From NCBI GenBank assembly GCA_905479985.1, contig CAJQOM010000013.1, forward strand, positions 62,001 to 126,000: DNA of 64,000 nt. Direction: 5' to 3'. Source of the stretch: an uncultured Gammaproteobacteria bacterium. Its GTDB lineage: Bacteria > Pseudomonadota > Gammaproteobacteria > Nitrosococcales > Methylophagaceae. A program made the position numbers and the translations under genes. Under the pieces are notes generated by a model. That model saw only the letters and a program-made list of their open reading frames with translations, did not search any database and was not told the origin of the DNA. Every line of letters starts with the position of its first letter. The first letter of the stretch is position 1. Positions 18,330 through 28,690 of this stretch are shown here, piece after piece.

Positions 18330-19514
18330 GTGGCCAGTCTACCTTGGTCAAGTTCATTAGCCAGTGCGTTAGCGGATAGGCAAGCTGCTGGGCGGTACCG
18401 GCGTGTCCGGACGCGTTTGGGTGCACAAGGTGTTAATGTTGTCCTTGATGGCAAGCCGATGCTGTCTTTTTGCAGTAATGATTATCTTGGCTTAGCGACT
18501 CACCCCAATATTAAAAAAGCGTTCATTGGTACTGCTAATGCGGAAGGCGTAGGGAGTGGCGCCGCGCATTTATTGAGTGGTCATAGCCGAACTCATCAGC
18601 AATTAGAAAACGCGTTGGTCGAGTTTACGGGCCAGCAGCGGGTTTTATTATTTTCTTCCGGTTACCAAGCTAACCTTGGTGTGATTGATGGTTTGATGTC
18701 TCGCGGGGATAAGGTCATTCAAGACAAGCTGAATCATGCCTCGTTATTAGATGGTGGTCGGCTTTCTGAAGCAACGCAAGTACGTTATCCCCATGCAGAC
18801 ATGTCAAGGCTTGAAAGGCGGTTAGTGCAAGCTGATACAGCTGATGGCCGTTGTCTTGTTGTGTCAGATGGTGTGTTTAGTATGGATGGCGACATTGTGC
18901 CCTTACCTGAATTACTTGCGCTATCTAAAAAACATCATGCGGGTGTTTTAATTGATGATGCGCATGGTTTGGGCGTATTGGGTGCCAAAGGCAAAGGCTG
19001 TCTTGAACATTGGCAGATTGAATCGGATTCGTTACCGATTGTGATGGGTACCTTTGGTAAAGCATTTGGCACTGCAGGTGCCTTTGTGGCGGCTGATGAA
19101 GTAGTCATTGAAACTTTGATTCAACAATCACGTACTTTCGTTTATACCACGGCCCAACCTGCCGCGATTGCTGCTGCCACGTTGGCCAGTTTGAAATTGG
19201 TTGAAACAGAACATTGGCGGCGGGAAAAGTTACAGGCATTGATTCAACAGTTCCGACTTGGTGCCAAGGAATTGGGTTTGACTTTAATGGATTCGATGAC
19301 CGCCATTCAACCATTGGTTTTGGGTGATGTTGAACAGGCTGTACGAGTGGGCAAAGCACTAGAAGATAAGGGCTTTTTAGTTGGTGTTATTCGGCCGCCG
19401 ACGGTGCCAGAAGGCGCAGCTAGATTACGTGTCACACTGTCGGCAACCCATACTGAACAGGATGTGAACCAGTTATTAGATGCACTTGAGGCGGTATTAT
19501 GCATCGCTCAGTGA
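18330..19514 (+). CDS. bioF: 8-amino-7-oxononanoate synthase BioF
   Basis: A 394-residue PLP enzyme. It shows FCSNDYLGLATHP, GSGAAHLLSGHSRTHQQLE, LIDDAHGLGVLG and the lysine-containing MGTFGKAFGTAG. It condenses pimeloyl-ACP with alanine. The start is GTG at 18330, directly after the bioB stop with no intervening base. The 3' end overlaps bioH by 16 nt. Length and motifs are complete. Confidence 0.96.
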   Translation: MASLPWSSSLASALADRQAAGRYRRVRTRLGAQGVNVVLDGKPMLSFCSNDYLGLATHPNIKKAFIGTANAEGVGSGAAHLLSGHSRTHQQLENALVEFTGQQRVLLFSSGYQANLGVIDGLMSRGDKVIQDKLNHASLLDGGRLSEATQVRYPHADMSRLERRLVQADTADGRCLVVSDGVFSMDGDIVPLPELLALSKKHHAGVLIDDAHGLGVLGAKGKGCLEHWQIESDSLPIVMGTFGKAFGTAGAFVAADEVVIETLIQQSRTFVYTTAQPAAIAAATLASLKLVETEHWRREKLQALIQQFRLGAKELGLTLMDSMTAIQPLVLGDVEQAVRVGKALEDKGFLVGVIRPPTVPEGAARLRVTLSATHTEQDVNQLLDALEAVLCIAQ

Positions 19515-20275
19515 TGGGGCAAGGGCCTGATTTAGTGTTAATACATGGCTGGAGTATGCACAGCGGTGTTTGGCATGATTTAGCCGAGATATTGGCGCAA
19601 CATTTCACGCTTCATTTGGTGGACTTACCTGGGCATGGCTTAAGTGATTGGCATTCAGGTGACTTTGAATTAGAGGCTATTTTAAATTGGATGGCTGCTG
19701 AGTTGCCAGCACAGCCTTATTATTTGGGTTGGTCATTGGGTGGTTTAATCAGTTTGGCGTTTGCACAGCATTTTCCAAACCGTGTTGAGAAGCTAGCACT
19801 CCTGGCTGCTACGCCCTGTTTCGTTAAACAAGCTGATTGGCCGCATGCGATGTCATCATCGGTATTTAGCGACTTTCATGGACAATTAGGGCAAGATCAA
19901 GCAGCGACATTGCAGCAGTTTTTGTTATTACAAGCGCGTGGGTCAACCCAGAGCAGGCAGACGATTAAGGCCTTGGCTGTCAAAATGGCCGAGGTCGGGA
20001 CAGCCAATCCTGAGGCTTTATCCGAAGGCTTATTGTTATTGATGCATTTAGATATGCGTGAGGCTTTGTCAAAGTTGGACTGTCCTAGTTTATTATTACT
20101 GGGTGAGCGCGATACATTGGTACCACAAGCGATGGCAGATGATGCGTTGGCGTTGAATTCTAAGTTGGCAGTACAAGTGATTGACGGTGCAGGTCATGCC
20201 CCTTTTATTTCCCATGTGATGGCGTGTGAGCAGCATTTGATGCGCTTTTTTGGATCGGGACAAGACAATGTCTGA
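19499..20275 (+). CDS. bioH: Pimeloyl-ACP methyl ester esterase BioH
   Basis: A 258-residue alpha/beta hydrolase. It has LIHGWSMHSGVW at the N-terminus, the nucleophile in GWSLGGL (about residue 80), the aspartate in LGERDTLVP, and the histidine in GAGHAPFI. BioH removes the methyl ester once BioC-primed chain extension has reached pimeloyl-ACP. It overlaps bioF by 16 nt and bioC by 8 nt, so the operon is tightly coupled. Confidence 0.94.
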   Translation: MHRSVMGQGPDLVLIHGWSMHSGVWHDLAEILAQHFTLHLVDLPGHGLSDWHSGDFELEAILNWMAAELPAQPYYLGWSLGGLISLAFAQHFPNRVEKLALLAATPCFVKQADWPHAMSSSVFSDFHGQLGQDQAATLQQFLLLQARGSTQSRQTIKALAVKMAEVGTANPEALSEGLLLLMHLDMREALSKLDCPSLLLLGERDTLVPQAMADDALALNSKLAVQVIDGAGHAPFISHVMACEQHLMRFFGSGQDNV

Positions 20276-21170
20276 TGACTTTAAACCAGAGAAATGGTCA
20301 GTGGCACGGTCATTTGGCCAATCTGCACAGTATTATGACGATGTGGCTGTTTTGCAGCGACAAACAGGGGATGAGTTGCTGGATAGATTGTCTTTAGTGA
20401 CTTTAACCCCCAAACGTATTTTGGACTTAGGGGCTGGGACAGGCCGCAATGTGGTGCAATTGGCGACGCGTTATCCTGATGCCGAGGTGATTGGACTTGA
20501 TATTGCGCCGACGATGTTAAAGCAAGCACAACAGACATACCGGGCCTCACAAGGTTTGAAACGTTGGTTACCGAAACAAAAGAAACCCATTTTTATTGCC
20601 GGTGATGCTGAGTCTTTGCCCTTAGCTGACGATAGTGTTGATTTGGTGTTTGCAAATTTGGCTTTGCAATGGTGTGATTTGGCCGCTAGCTTTACCGAGA
20701 TTGAGCGGGTATTACGGCCTGATGGTCTATTAATGTTTACTACGTTAGGGCCCGATACGTTGACGGAGTTACGTCAAGCGTGGGCGACAGTAGATGATTA
20801 TCCGCATGTGAATGTATTTTTCGATATGCATGATGTTGCCGAGGCAATGATGAATGCCCGTTTGGCTGAACCGGTGTTGGATATGGATCGTTATGTTTTG
20901 ACTTATCAAGATGCGATGGCGATGATGCGAGATTTGAAGGTGTTAGGGGCGAGTAATGTGGCACAAGGCCGTCGTCGTGGTTTAACGGGTAAGAAAGCAT
21001 TGGTGCAAGTCGCAAAAGCCTATGAGACATTTCGTGAGAATGGGGTTTTGCCTGCCAGTTATGAAGTTGTTTTTGGCCATGCATGGGCCGGTGTGCCGGC
21101 ATCACAAATGCAGCACAGTGATGGTAGTGTGCATATTCCATTGAGTGAGTTAACAGGCTTAAAACGGTGA
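20268..21170 (+). CDS. bioC: Malonyl-ACP O-methyltransferase BioC
   Basis: A 300-residue SAM-dependent methyltransferase when started at ATG 20268, which overlaps the bioH stop by 8 nt. An earlier in-frame start at 20250 would add six residues that are not typical. Motif I is ILDLGAGTGRNV, and LADDSVDLVFANLALQWC matches BioC motif IV. BioC methylates malonyl-ACP so that fatty acid synthesis can build the pimeloyl chain. The region after about residue 150 (FTTLGPDTLTELRQAW) is typical of BioC. Confidence 0.94.
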   Translation: MSDDFKPEKWSVARSFGQSAQYYDDVAVLQRQTGDELLDRLSLVTLTPKRILDLGAGTGRNVVQLATRYPDAEVIGLDIAPTMLKQAQQTYRASQGLKRWLPKQKKPIFIAGDAESLPLADDSVDLVFANLALQWCDLAASFTEIERVLRPDGLLMFTTLGPDTLTELRQAWATVDDYPHVNVFFDMHDVAEAMMNARLAEPVLDMDRYVLTYQDAMAMMRDLKVLGASNVAQGRRRGLTGKKALVQVAKAYETFRENGVLPASYEVVFGHAWAGVPASQMQHSDGSVHIPLSELTGLKR

Positions 21171-21823
21171 CGAGTTTATTTGTTACGGGAACCGATACCG
21201 ATGTGGGTAAAACGCGAATAAGTGTCGCATTGATGCGGCTGCTAGCCGAGTCTGGCTACCGCGTTGCTGGGATGAAGCCTATCGCGAGTGGCTGTGACGT
21301 AACGCCAGAAGGCTTGCGTAATGATGATGCTGTTCAGTTAAGTCAGCAAGCAACCGTTAATTTACCTTATGATTTGATCAATCCTTATGCGTTTGAACCG
21401 GCAATTGCACCCCATATTGCGGCTGAACAAGCGGGTATTCGGATTAAGATCGATGTCATTCAACAGCATTTTGAACAGATTAAACAGCAAGCGGATAGTG
21501 TGGTGGTTGAAGGCGCTGGCGGTTGGTTGGTGCCGATTAACCGGACATCGACATTGGCGGGAGTGGCGGTGAGATTAGACTTACCGGTGGTGTTGGTGGT
21601 TGGGATTCGATTAGGCTGTATTAATCATGCTTTATTAACGGTTGAAGCCATTAAGCAATGTGGTTTACCGTTGTATGGTTGGGTGGCGAATCATGTTGAG
21701 GAATGTGATGAGTCCGCTGCCATTATTGCTACTTTAAAAGTGGCGATTTCATCGCCTTGTTTAGGTGTTGTACCTGTTTTGGCTGACACAGAGACCGTGA
21801 CAACAATAAGCTTGTTAGATTAA
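21167..21823 (+). CDS. bioD: Dethiobiotin synthetase BioD
   Basis: A 218-residue P-loop enzyme. It begins TSLFVTGTDTDVGKTRIS with the ATP-binding loop, then GMKPIASGC, and has VVVEGAGGWLVPI at about residue 111. It closes the ureido ring of biotin. The start GTG at 21167 overlaps the bioC stop (GTGA). It is the last gene of the bio operon and its stop overlaps that of the convergent GST gene by 4 nt. No bioA is present in this operon. Confidence 0.95.
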   Translation: MTSLFVTGTDTDVGKTRISVALMRLLAESGYRVAGMKPIASGCDVTPEGLRNDDAVQLSQQATVNLPYDLINPYAFEPAIAPHIAAEQAGIRIKIDVIQQHFEQIKQQADSVVVEGAGGWLVPINRTSTLAGVAVRLDLPVVLVVGIRLGCINHALLTVEAIKQCGLPLYGWVANHVEECDESAAIIATLKVAISSPCLGVVPVLADTETVTTISLLD

Positions 21824-22476
21824 GCGTTTAAGTTAGGGAAGTAACGCGGTATATCTGCTTCCTGCCAAGGGGCGATTTTTGGCATGATGTCGTTGAATAG
21901 TGCTGACCCGATAAAGTTGTTGAGCCAGCGTTGGATATGCGGATAAGGCGCGGTATCAAACCACGCTTTATCGACAGCGGCGAATTGCCGGATAAAAGGC
22001 AAGATGGCGATATCCGCTAAGCTGAGTTTTTCACTGATAAGGCAACCATTATCAGCGAGCTTTTGTTCCAGTGTCATGAGTGTTAATTCTGCCTGTTGGC
22101 GATAATACAGCTCTGTTTGTTCTGGGAACCGATCGGCGTATTTGTATTTGTCTAGCCATTGTTTAAATGGCCCATCATTGTGTTGTATTAGATTCGTGCT
22201 GATTTTTTGTTGGCTAGGATCTAAGCTAAGCCAATGATGTGGATCGACTTGTTGCAATGCCCACACCATAATATCGAGGCTTTCTTCGATGATATTACCG
22301 TCAGTGGTAATGAGTACGGGTACTGTCCCTTTTGGTGAGACTGTCAGTAGGTGATCTGGTTTGTTTTTTAGGACAATTTCTCGAAGTTCAACTTGAATCC
22401 CACTGATGGCAATGGCTAAGCGCGCGCGCATGGCGTAGGGGCAGCGCCTAAAACTGTATAGGATGGGTTGCGTCAT
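21820..22476 (-). CDS. Glutathione S-transferase family protein
   Basis: A 218-residue protein with a thioredoxin-like N-terminal domain: LYSFRRCPYAMRARLAI, with a CPYA motif near residues 12-15, and the KGTVPVLIT and EESLDIM motifs that bind glutathione in this fold. The C-terminal half is helical (LSLADIAILPFIRQF). Close in pattern to the cysteine-type GSTs that may act as glutaredoxin-like or dehalogenating enzymes; the substrate is not evident. It follows the PilZ gene on the minus strand after 12 nt and overlaps the end of bioD. Confidence 0.85.
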   Translation of the reverse strand: MTQPILYSFRRCPYAMRARLAIAISGIQVELREIVLKNKPDHLLTVSPKGTVPVLITTDGNIIEESLDIMVWALQQVDPHHWLSLDPSQQKISTNLIQHNDGPFKQWLDKYKYADRFPEQTELYYRQQAELTLMTLEQKLADNGCLISEKLSLADIAILPFIRQFAAVDKAWFDTAPYPHIQRWLNNFIGSALFNDIMPKIAPWQEADIPRYFPNLNA

Positions 22477-22488
22477 GGAGTTTTGAAT

Positions 22489-23097
22489 TTAAGCTTGATT
22501 GTGCTTGCTATTGGTTCTGAGTTCTTCTGCTTGTCTGAACAGGATATGCTTAATCAGCAAATCACGATCTTGTTCGTTCATTTTTGTGAAGGCAAGTCTT
22601 AAAAAATAGGGTGTTTGGCTATTTTGAGATTGTGCTTTGTTGCAAGCAATGACGTAAGCGATGGCTTGAATAGTGACGTCTGACGACCGTAATTCAATTT
22701 GCACACTTAATGGACTTTTGGTTTCAAATTGTTGTTTTGACATTAAGCCTAGTCCGCCACCGCTGAGGTTGACGTCACATTTTTGGCTGAGTGATTCTTC
22801 TGGATCGGGCTGATAGATTGCCTGTTCAATCAGGTTGATTTTTTCATTGAGTAAGCGAAGCGCTCTGGCGACTTCACGATCATAATGATTGATTTGATCA
22901 TTGACTAAGGTAAACGCTGTTTGTAATGAGCGGAACTGTACTTGGTGATGGCTTTCCTCGTCGTGATCAACCTTCACCAGTTGTTGGCCAAGCTGCTCAG
23001 CTGTATCGTGGTCGATGGCTTTATATTGAATGTATAAGGTGTCATTAATGCGAAAATGTTCGCGTCTTTCACTATGCTGATTTTGTATTAAAACCAT
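22489..23097 (-). CDS. PilZ-domain protein with a helical insertion
   Basis: A 202-residue protein. The c-di-GMP motif R12-x3-R16 lies in SERREHFR near the N-terminus, and the second motif N110-x-S112-x2-G115 lies in CDVNLSGGGLG. Between them, about residues 35-100 form a mostly helical segment with heptad-like leucines (SLQTAFTLVNDQINHYD, ARALRLLNEKINLIEQ). Such an insertion is known from tetrameric PilZ proteins. Both ligand motifs being present makes c-di-GMP binding likely. With the GGDEF gene and mshE, it is the third c-di-GMP component here. Confidence 0.8.
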   Translation of the reverse strand: MVLIQNQHSERREHFRINDTLYIQYKAIDHDTAEQLGQQLVKVDHDEESHHQVQFRSLQTAFTLVNDQINHYDREVARALRLLNEKINLIEQAIYQPDPEESLSQKCDVNLSGGGLGLMSKQQFETKSPLSVQIELRSSDVTIQAIAYVIACNKAQSQNSQTPYFLRLAFTKMNEQDRDLLIKHILFRQAEELRTNSKHNQA

Positions 23098-23169
23098 GGG
23101 AATATCTCCTGACTCTATTAGGTGTCATCATACTGCTAAAACCGATGTTATTTCACCATTATGACAGAT

Positions 23170-24582
23170 TTAGAGGGATTCGGAGGCATAGTCCGCTAAA
23201 CGTGACCGTTCTCCTCTTAGCAAAGTGATATGACCACTATGCGGCCATTCTTTAAACCGATCTACGACGTAAGTTAGCCCGGATGTTGTTTCGCTAAGAT
23301 AAGGCGTGTCGATCTGGGCGATATTGCCGAGACAAACAATCTTAGTGCCGGGGCCGGCTCGCGTGATAAGGGTTTTCATTTGTTTTGATGTTAGGTTTTG
23401 TGCCTCGTCGATAATGATAAACCGATTGAGGAATGTTCGTCCGCGCATGAAATTCAAAGAACGTATTTTTATCCAGCGGTGGAGTAAGTCGTTAGTGGCT
23501 TGGCGCCCCCAGTCTCCTTCGTCTGTTTGGTTTAGTACTTCTAAATTATCCATTAATGCGCCCATCCAAGGGGTCATTTTTTCTTCTTCTGTGCCGGGTA
23601 GAAAGCCAATGTCTTCGCCAACGGGGACGGTGACACGGGTCATGATGATTTCGAGATATTGCTTTTGTTCAGTTGTTTGCGCTAATGCGGCAGCAAGCGT
23701 TAGTAGTGTTTTACCGGTGCCTGCTTGGCCGAGTAAGGTGACAAAATCGATATTGGGATCCATGAGTAAATTGAGTGCGAAGTTTTGTTCGCGGTTTCTG
23801 GCATTAATGCCCCAAACTGCGTGGCTTTCTTTGCGAAAATCGTTGAGGATTTCGATATCGGCAGTGGTGTCATTGTGATTGCGTACGACGGCTTCGATGG
23901 TGCTTTCTTCGCCGGGGGAATAAATCAATTGGTTGGGATACCAATTTTTGACAATGTCGCCAGTGACTTCATAAAAGGTTTGACCTTCATGGCTCCATGA
24001 TTCCAAATGTTTGAGGTTTTCCCAAAAGTCAGCGGGGAGCTCTCCAGAGCCTAGATAGAGCAGGTCGACATCATCAAGGACTTTGTCATTGTAATAATCT
24101 TCAGCGTGAACACCGAGGATAGAGGCCTTAATACGAAGGTTGATATCTTTTGAAACGAGGGTGACCGTTGTGTCAGGTTTGGTTTCTTGTAAGCCGATGG
24201 CAATGGCAAGAATGGCATTGTCGGCTTGAAACCCAGGGAGATCTTTGGGCAGGGCGCGTTCTATTTCACTGGTTTGGAAAAACAATTTCCCAGTGGCTTT
24301 GTGTTGATCATCCTGATTATTGATGCTGGGTAGCGCGAGTCCCGATGACATCATGTCGGAATGTGTGGCTTGTAACATCAGATCATCAAGAAATCGACTG
24401 ACTTGTCTGACATTGCGTGAGACTTCTGATAGGCCTTTTTTGCCCCGATCTAGTTCTTCTAAGACGACCATAGGTAGGAAGATGTCATGCTCGTCGAAGC
24501 GGAATAAAGCGGTTGGATCATGCATTAACACATTGGTATCTAGGACAAAGAGCCTTTTCCCTGAGATAGTTTTTTTGATCAT
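23170..24582 (-). CDS. PIN-PhoH fusion ATPase
   Basis: A 470-residue two-domain protein. The N-terminal PIN domain starts FVLDTNVLMHDPTALFRF, with acidic nuclease residues including D in LDTNVLMHD and the later FQADNAILA. The C-terminal PhoH ATPase domain has GQAGTGKTLLTLAAAL (Walker A, about residue 283) and FIIIDEAQNLT (Walker B). PhoH2/YlaK-like proteins are RNA-helicase/ribonuclease candidates. It faces metH across a 186-nt gap. A pair of 7-nt inverted repeats (24589-24595 and 24621-24627) flanks its ribosome-binding site. Confidence 0.92.
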   Translation of the reverse strand: MIKKTISGKRLFVLDTNVLMHDPTALFRFDEHDIFLPMVVLEELDRGKKGLSEVSRNVRQVSRFLDDLMLQATHSDMMSSGLALPSINNQDDQHKATGKLFFQTSEIERALPKDLPGFQADNAILAIAIGLQETKPDTTVTLVSKDINLRIKASILGVHAEDYYNDKVLDDVDLLYLGSGELPADFWENLKHLESWSHEGQTFYEVTGDIVKNWYPNQLIYSPGEESTIEAVVRNHNDTTADIEILNDFRKESHAVWGINARNREQNFALNLLMDPNIDFVTLLGQAGTGKTLLTLAAALAQTTEQKQYLEIIMTRVTVPVGEDIGFLPGTEEEKMTPWMGALMDNLEVLNQTDEGDWGRQATNDLLHRWIKIRSLNFMRGRTFLNRFIIIDEAQNLTSKQMKTLITRAGPGTKIVCLGNIAQIDTPYLSETTSGLTYVVDRFKEWPHSGHITLLRGERSRLADYASESL

Positions 24583-24683
24583 AAGCAGTCAAGTCCTTGG
24601 GTTGGGTTATGAACTGTGTTGACTTGATTATGATCTATGTTCTGAGTGGATGGAAGCGCTTATTTTGGTTTTTGTTGTTGTCA

Positions 24684-24712
24684 TTATGATGGGGTATTCC
24701 TTCTGATATAAT
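24684..24712 (+). promoter_or_regulatory. metH promoter with extended -10
   Basis: TGATATAAT occupies 24704-24712: a perfect TATAAT with the TG of an extended -10. TTATGA at 24684-24689 is a partial -35 with 17-nt spacing. The predicted start near 24719 leaves a leader of about 50 nt to the TTG at 24769, too short for a cobalamin or SAM riboswitch. Confidence 0.6.
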
Positions 24713-24768
24713 GCGTGATTACCTCGCTTTATACATGACTTGTCGTTCAATTTTTAGGATCGTACCTT

Positions 24769-27700
24769 TTGCCACTTTCACCTCAGCACTTTAAGCAGTT
24801 ATTACAACAGCGTATTTTTGTTTTAGATGGTGCGATGGGCACGATGATTCAGACCTATCAACTGGATGAAAAAGACTTTCGTGGCGAGCGCTTTATTGAC
24901 CACCCTTGTGATTTAAAAGGCAATAATGATTTATTGTCGATTACCCAACCGAAAATTATTAGCGACATTCATCGTGCTAATTATGCGGCCGGGGCTGATA
25001 TTGTTGAAACCAACACTTTCAATGGCACTGCGATTGCGATGGCAGATTATCAGCTGGAAACGTTGGCGTATGAGCTAAATCATGCTTCTGCCAAATTAGC
25101 ACGTGCGGTTGCTGATGAATTCACTGTTGCAATGCCAGATAAACCACGTTTTGTTGCGGGTGTTTTAGGTCCAACAAATAGAACAGCGAGTATTTCGCCT
25201 GATGTCAATAATCCGGGTTTTCGGAATGTGAGTTTTGATGAATTGGTTGAGGCTTATTTAGAATCGATTGCGGGTTTGGTCGATGGCGGGGCTGATTTTC
25301 TACTCGTTGAAACGATTTTCGATACTTTGAATGCGAAGGCCGCTTTGTTTGCGATTCAGCAGTATTTTGATGAACAGCAAGTTGCGTTACCGGTGATGAT
25401 TTCTGGCACGATCACTGATGCCAGTGGCCGCACATTGTCAGGACAAACGACGGAAGCTTTTTGGGCGGCTTTGTCTCACATTAACCCCGTGAGTATTGGG
25501 CTGAACTGTGCCTTGGGTGCCGAGCAATTACGCCAATATGTCGAGGCGTTATCAAAAGTAGCTACCTGTCATGTCAGTGCCCACCCGAATGCGGGTTTGC
25601 CGAATGAGTTCGGTGAATATGACGAAAGTCCTGAGACGATGGCGGCACAAATTAAAGAATGGGCTGAGCAAGGATTTTTAAATATTGTGGGCGGCTGTTG
25701 CGGCACCACACCGACGCATATTAAAGCGATTGCAGAAGCGGTTTCTGGGATAGCGCCAAGAGCTTTGCCTGTTGATCAGCACCATTTGTTATTGAGTGGC
25801 TTGGAACCGTTTTCGGTTAAGCCCGAGGATTTATTTGTTAATGTCGGTGAACGGACCAATGTTACTGGTTCAGCACGGTTTTCGCGCTTAATTAAGGATG
25901 GTGACTTTGATACTGCGTTAGATGTTGCGCGTCAGCAGGTCAACAGTGGTGCACAAGTCATCGATATTAATATGGATGAGGGGATGTTGGATTCAAAAGA
26001 GGCGATGGAAACCTTTTTGAATCTGATTGCTGCAGAACCTGATATTAGCCGTGTACCGATTATGATTGACTCGTCGAAATGGGATGTCATCGAGGCCGGC
26101 TTAAAGTGTATTCAAGGCAAGGGCATTGTTAATTCGATTAGCATGAAAGAGGGCGAGGCGGCTTTTATTGCCCACGCCAAATTAGTCCGTCGCTATGGCG
26201 CAGCTGTGATTGTGATGGCTTTTGATGAACAAGGCCAAGCTGACACCCGTGAACGTAAGTTGGCAATTTGTACGCGTTCTTATCAAATATTGACCGAACA
26301 AGTTGGCTTTCCGCCGGAAGATATTATCTTCGATCCTAATATCTTTGCGATTGCGACAGGGATTGAAGAACACAATAATTATGCCGTCGATTTTATTGAG
26401 GCGACGCGTGATATTAAGCGTACTTTGCCACATGCTTTAATCAGCGGCGGTGTCAGTAATGTCTCGTTTTCATTTCGCGGTAATAACCCGATCCGTGAAG
26501 CGATTCATGCGGTATTTTTGTATCACGCGATTCAAGCGGGCATGGATATGGGAATTGTGAATGCTGGCCAACTGGCAATTTACGATGACTTATCAGCTGA
26601 GTTACGGGACCATGTTGAGGATGTGGTATTAAATCGTCGAGACGATGCGACGGAACGGTTATTGACGATTGCAGAACGTTATCGTGGCGATGGTAAAGCA
26701 GTTGAACAACAAGTTGATTTAGCTTGGCGTGACTGGCCGGTTGAAAAACGTTTAGAACATGCTCTAGTGAAGGGCATTACTGATTTTATTGAAGAAGATA
26801 CTGAGCTGGCCCGAGTGGGTGCTGCCTTGCCGTTGCATGTCATTGAAGGCCCTTTGATGGACGGCATGAATGTGGTCGGTGATTTATTTGGCGCTGGCAA
26901 AATGTTCTTGCCTCAGGTAGTCAAATCAGCTCGAGTGATGAAAAAAGCGGTGGCGTATTTGATGCCTTATATTGATGCGGGTAAAGCGCCGGGTGATGTG
27001 GTTCAGCATAATGGCAAAATCATCATGGCGACGGTGAAAGGTGATGTTCATGATATTGGTAAGAATATTGTGGGTGTGGTGTTGCAATGTAATAATTTTG
27101 AGATCATCGATTTAGGTGTGATGGTGTCGGCTGCAACGATTTTAGAGACGGCACGAGCAGAAAATGCCGATATTATTGGTTTATCAGGGTTGATTACGCC
27201 ATCCTTGGATGAGATGGTGCATGTCGCGAAAGAGATGGAACGGTTAGGGTTTGACATTCCGCTAATGATTGGTGGTGCCACCACATCGATGATTCATACT
27301 GCGGTGAAAATTGAGCAAAATTATCATGGTTGCTCGGTTTATGTGAAGGATGCTTCGAGGGCTGTTGGTGTGGCACAAAAGCTGGTGAGCGTTGAACACC
27401 GAGATGACTTTGTGGCCAAGATTAAACAGGATTATGCTGAAAAACGGGCACGTCATAAAGGGCGGCAAAGTCAGCGTCGCCAACACCGTTTAGCCGATGC
27501 GCGTGCTAATAAAACACAAATAGATTGGCTTGATTATCAGCCGACAGTACCCAAACAATTGGGTGTGCAAACTTTAAATGACTATCCCTTGGCTGATTTA
27601 GTGGAACGGATTGATTGGACGCCTTTTTTCCAATCATGGGAGCTGGCGGGAAAATACCCACGAATTTTGTCGGATAAGGTGGTGGGAGAGCAAGCGACAG

Positions 27701-28470
27701 CGTTGTTTGCCGATGCGAAAGCGATGTTGCAACAGATTGTGGATGAAAAATGGTTGTCAGCACGCGCTGTCTTTGGTTTCTTTCCTGCTAATCGCGTTGG
27801 CGATGATGATATGGTGCTTTATCAAAATGATGAACGCATTAACGAACTGATGACATTACATAGTTTACGTCAACAAACTGAGCGGCCGCCGGGTCGTCCG
27901 AATGCAGCCTTAGCTGATTTTATTGCACCGGTTGACAGTGGCATTGCCGATTATATTGGGGCTTTTGCTGTCACGGCTGGGATAGGTATTGATGAACATG
28001 TTGCCCGTTTTGAGGCCGATCATGATGATTATCAGAGTATTATGATCAAAGCCTTGGCAGATCGTTTGGCTGAAGCGTTTGCCGAACGTTTACATGAATT
28101 AGTACGGCGTGATTATTGGGGATATGTGCCAGATGAGGCGTTAGATAATACCGCGTTGATTGATGAAGCCTATCAAGGTATCCGTCCTGCGCCGGGTTAT
28201 CCTGCTTGTCCAGATCATACTGAGAAGGCTTTGTTATGGCAGTTGCTAGACCCAGAACAGAATGCCGGTATGACGATTACCGAAAACTTTGCGATGTTGC
28301 CGACTGCGGCAGTGAGTGGATTTTACTTTTCGCACCCGGAATCGCGTTATTTTGGTTTGGGTAAAATTGATCGGGATCAGGTCGAAGATTATGCTGAACG
28401 TAAAGATTGGACGATGGCGGAAGCCGAACGTTGGTTAGCACCAGCGCTGTCTTATGAGGATGATGAATGA
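24769..28470 (+). CDS. metH: Cobalamin-dependent methionine synthase
   Basis: A 1233-residue protein with all four modules: homocysteine-binding ([12 protein letters not shown]; zinc cysteines in GLNCALG and GGCCGTTP), methyltetrahydrofolate-binding ([16 protein letters not shown], residues about 355 on), cobalamin-binding with H761 in [11 protein letters not shown], and SAM-dependent reactivation ([15 protein letters not shown] near 1145). It transfers the methyl group of methyl-THF to homocysteine. The start is TTG at 24769 with AGGA nine bases upstream; no ATG fits the family N-terminus. slyX follows with an overlapping start. Confidence 0.96.
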   Translation: MPLSPQHFKQLLQQRIFVLDGAMGTMIQTYQLDEKDFRGERFIDHPCDLKGNNDLLSITQPKIISDIHRANYAAGADIVETNTFNGTAIAMADYQLETLAYELNHASAKLARAVADEFTVAMPDKPRFVAGVLGPTNRTASISPDVNNPGFRNVSFDELVEAYLESIAGLVDGGADFLLVETIFDTLNAKAALFAIQQYFDEQQVALPVMISGTITDASGRTLSGQTTEAFWAALSHINPVSIGLNCALGAEQLRQYVEALSKVATCHVSAHPNAGLPNEFGEYDESPETMAAQIKEWAEQGFLNIVGGCCGTTPTHIKAIAEAVSGIAPRALPVDQHHLLLSGLEPFSVKPEDLFVNVGERTNVTGSARFSRLIKDGDFDTALDVARQQVNSGAQVIDINMDEGMLDSKEAMETFLNLIAAEPDISRVPIMIDSSKWDVIEAGLKCIQGKGIVNSISMKEGEAAFIAHAKLVRRYGAAVIVMAFDEQGQADTRERKLAICTRSYQILTEQVGFPPEDIIFDPNIFAIATGIEEHNNYAVDFIEATRDIKRTLPHALISGGVSNVSFSFRGNNPIREAIHAVFLYHAIQAGMDMGIVNAGQLAIYDDLSAELRDHVEDVVLNRRDDATERLLTIAERYRGDGKAVEQQVDLAWRDWPVEKRLEHALVKGITDFIEEDTELARVGAALPLHVIEGPLMDGMNVVGDLFGAGKMFLPQVVKSARVMKKAVAYLMPYIDAGKAPGDVVQHNGKIIMATVKGDVHDIGKNIVGVVLQCNNFEIIDLGVMVSAATILETARAENADIIGLSGLITPSLDEMVHVAKEMERLGFDIPLMIGGATTSMIHTAVKIEQNYHGCSVYVKDASRAVGVAQKLVSVEHRDDFVAKIKQDYAEKRARHKGRQSQRRQHRLADARANKTQIDWLDYQPTVPKQLGVQTLNDYPLADLVERIDWTPFFQSWELAGKYPRILSDKVVGEQATALFADAKAMLQQIVDEKWLSARAVFGFFPANRVGDDDMVLYQNDERINELMTLHSLRQQTERPPGRPNAALADFIAPVDSGIADYIGAFAVTAGIGIDEHVARFEADHDDYQSIMIKALADRLAEAFAERLHELVRRDYWGYVPDEALDNTALIDEAYQGIRPAPGYPACPDHTEKALLWQLLDPEQNAGMTITENFAMLPTAAVSGFYFSHPESRYFGLGKIDRDQVEDYAERKDWTMAEAERWLAPALSYEDDE

Positions 28471-28679
28471 GTGAGTTAGACAATGCGATTATTGATTTGC
28501 AAACAAAGTTGTCTTTTCAAGATGGTTTGTTGGATGAGTTGAATAAAGTCGTGACCGATCAACAGCAACAAATTATGCGATTAGAGTCGGCATTGGATGC
28601 GGTGCGGGTTCAAGTTAAAACGCTGCAAACTGACAATACGCCTGGCGATGAGACAGAACCGCCTCCGCCGCATTATTAA
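28467..28679 (+). CDS. slyX: SlyX family protein
   Basis: A 70-residue coiled-coil protein. The pattern [20 protein letters not shown], then [15 protein letters not shown] and a proline-rich tail ending PPPPHY, is typical of SlyX. Its function is unknown. The ATG at 28467 overlaps the metH stop (ATGA), so it is probably translated by coupling. Confidence 0.9.
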   Translation: MSELDNAIIDLQTKLSFQDGLLDELNKVVTDQQQQIMRLESALDAVRVQVKTLQTDNTPGDETEPPPPHY

Positions 28680-28690
28680 GCTGTTTCTTT

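Noticed and set aside
24583-24768. A cobalamin or SAM riboswitch before metH
   Set aside because: The predicted leader is only about 50 nt and I see no B12-box-like or SAM-riboswitch-like conserved blocks in the gap.
26182-27763. Minus-strand frames inside metH
   Set aside because: They are short, overlap one another in different frames, and resemble no family; metH is intact across the region.
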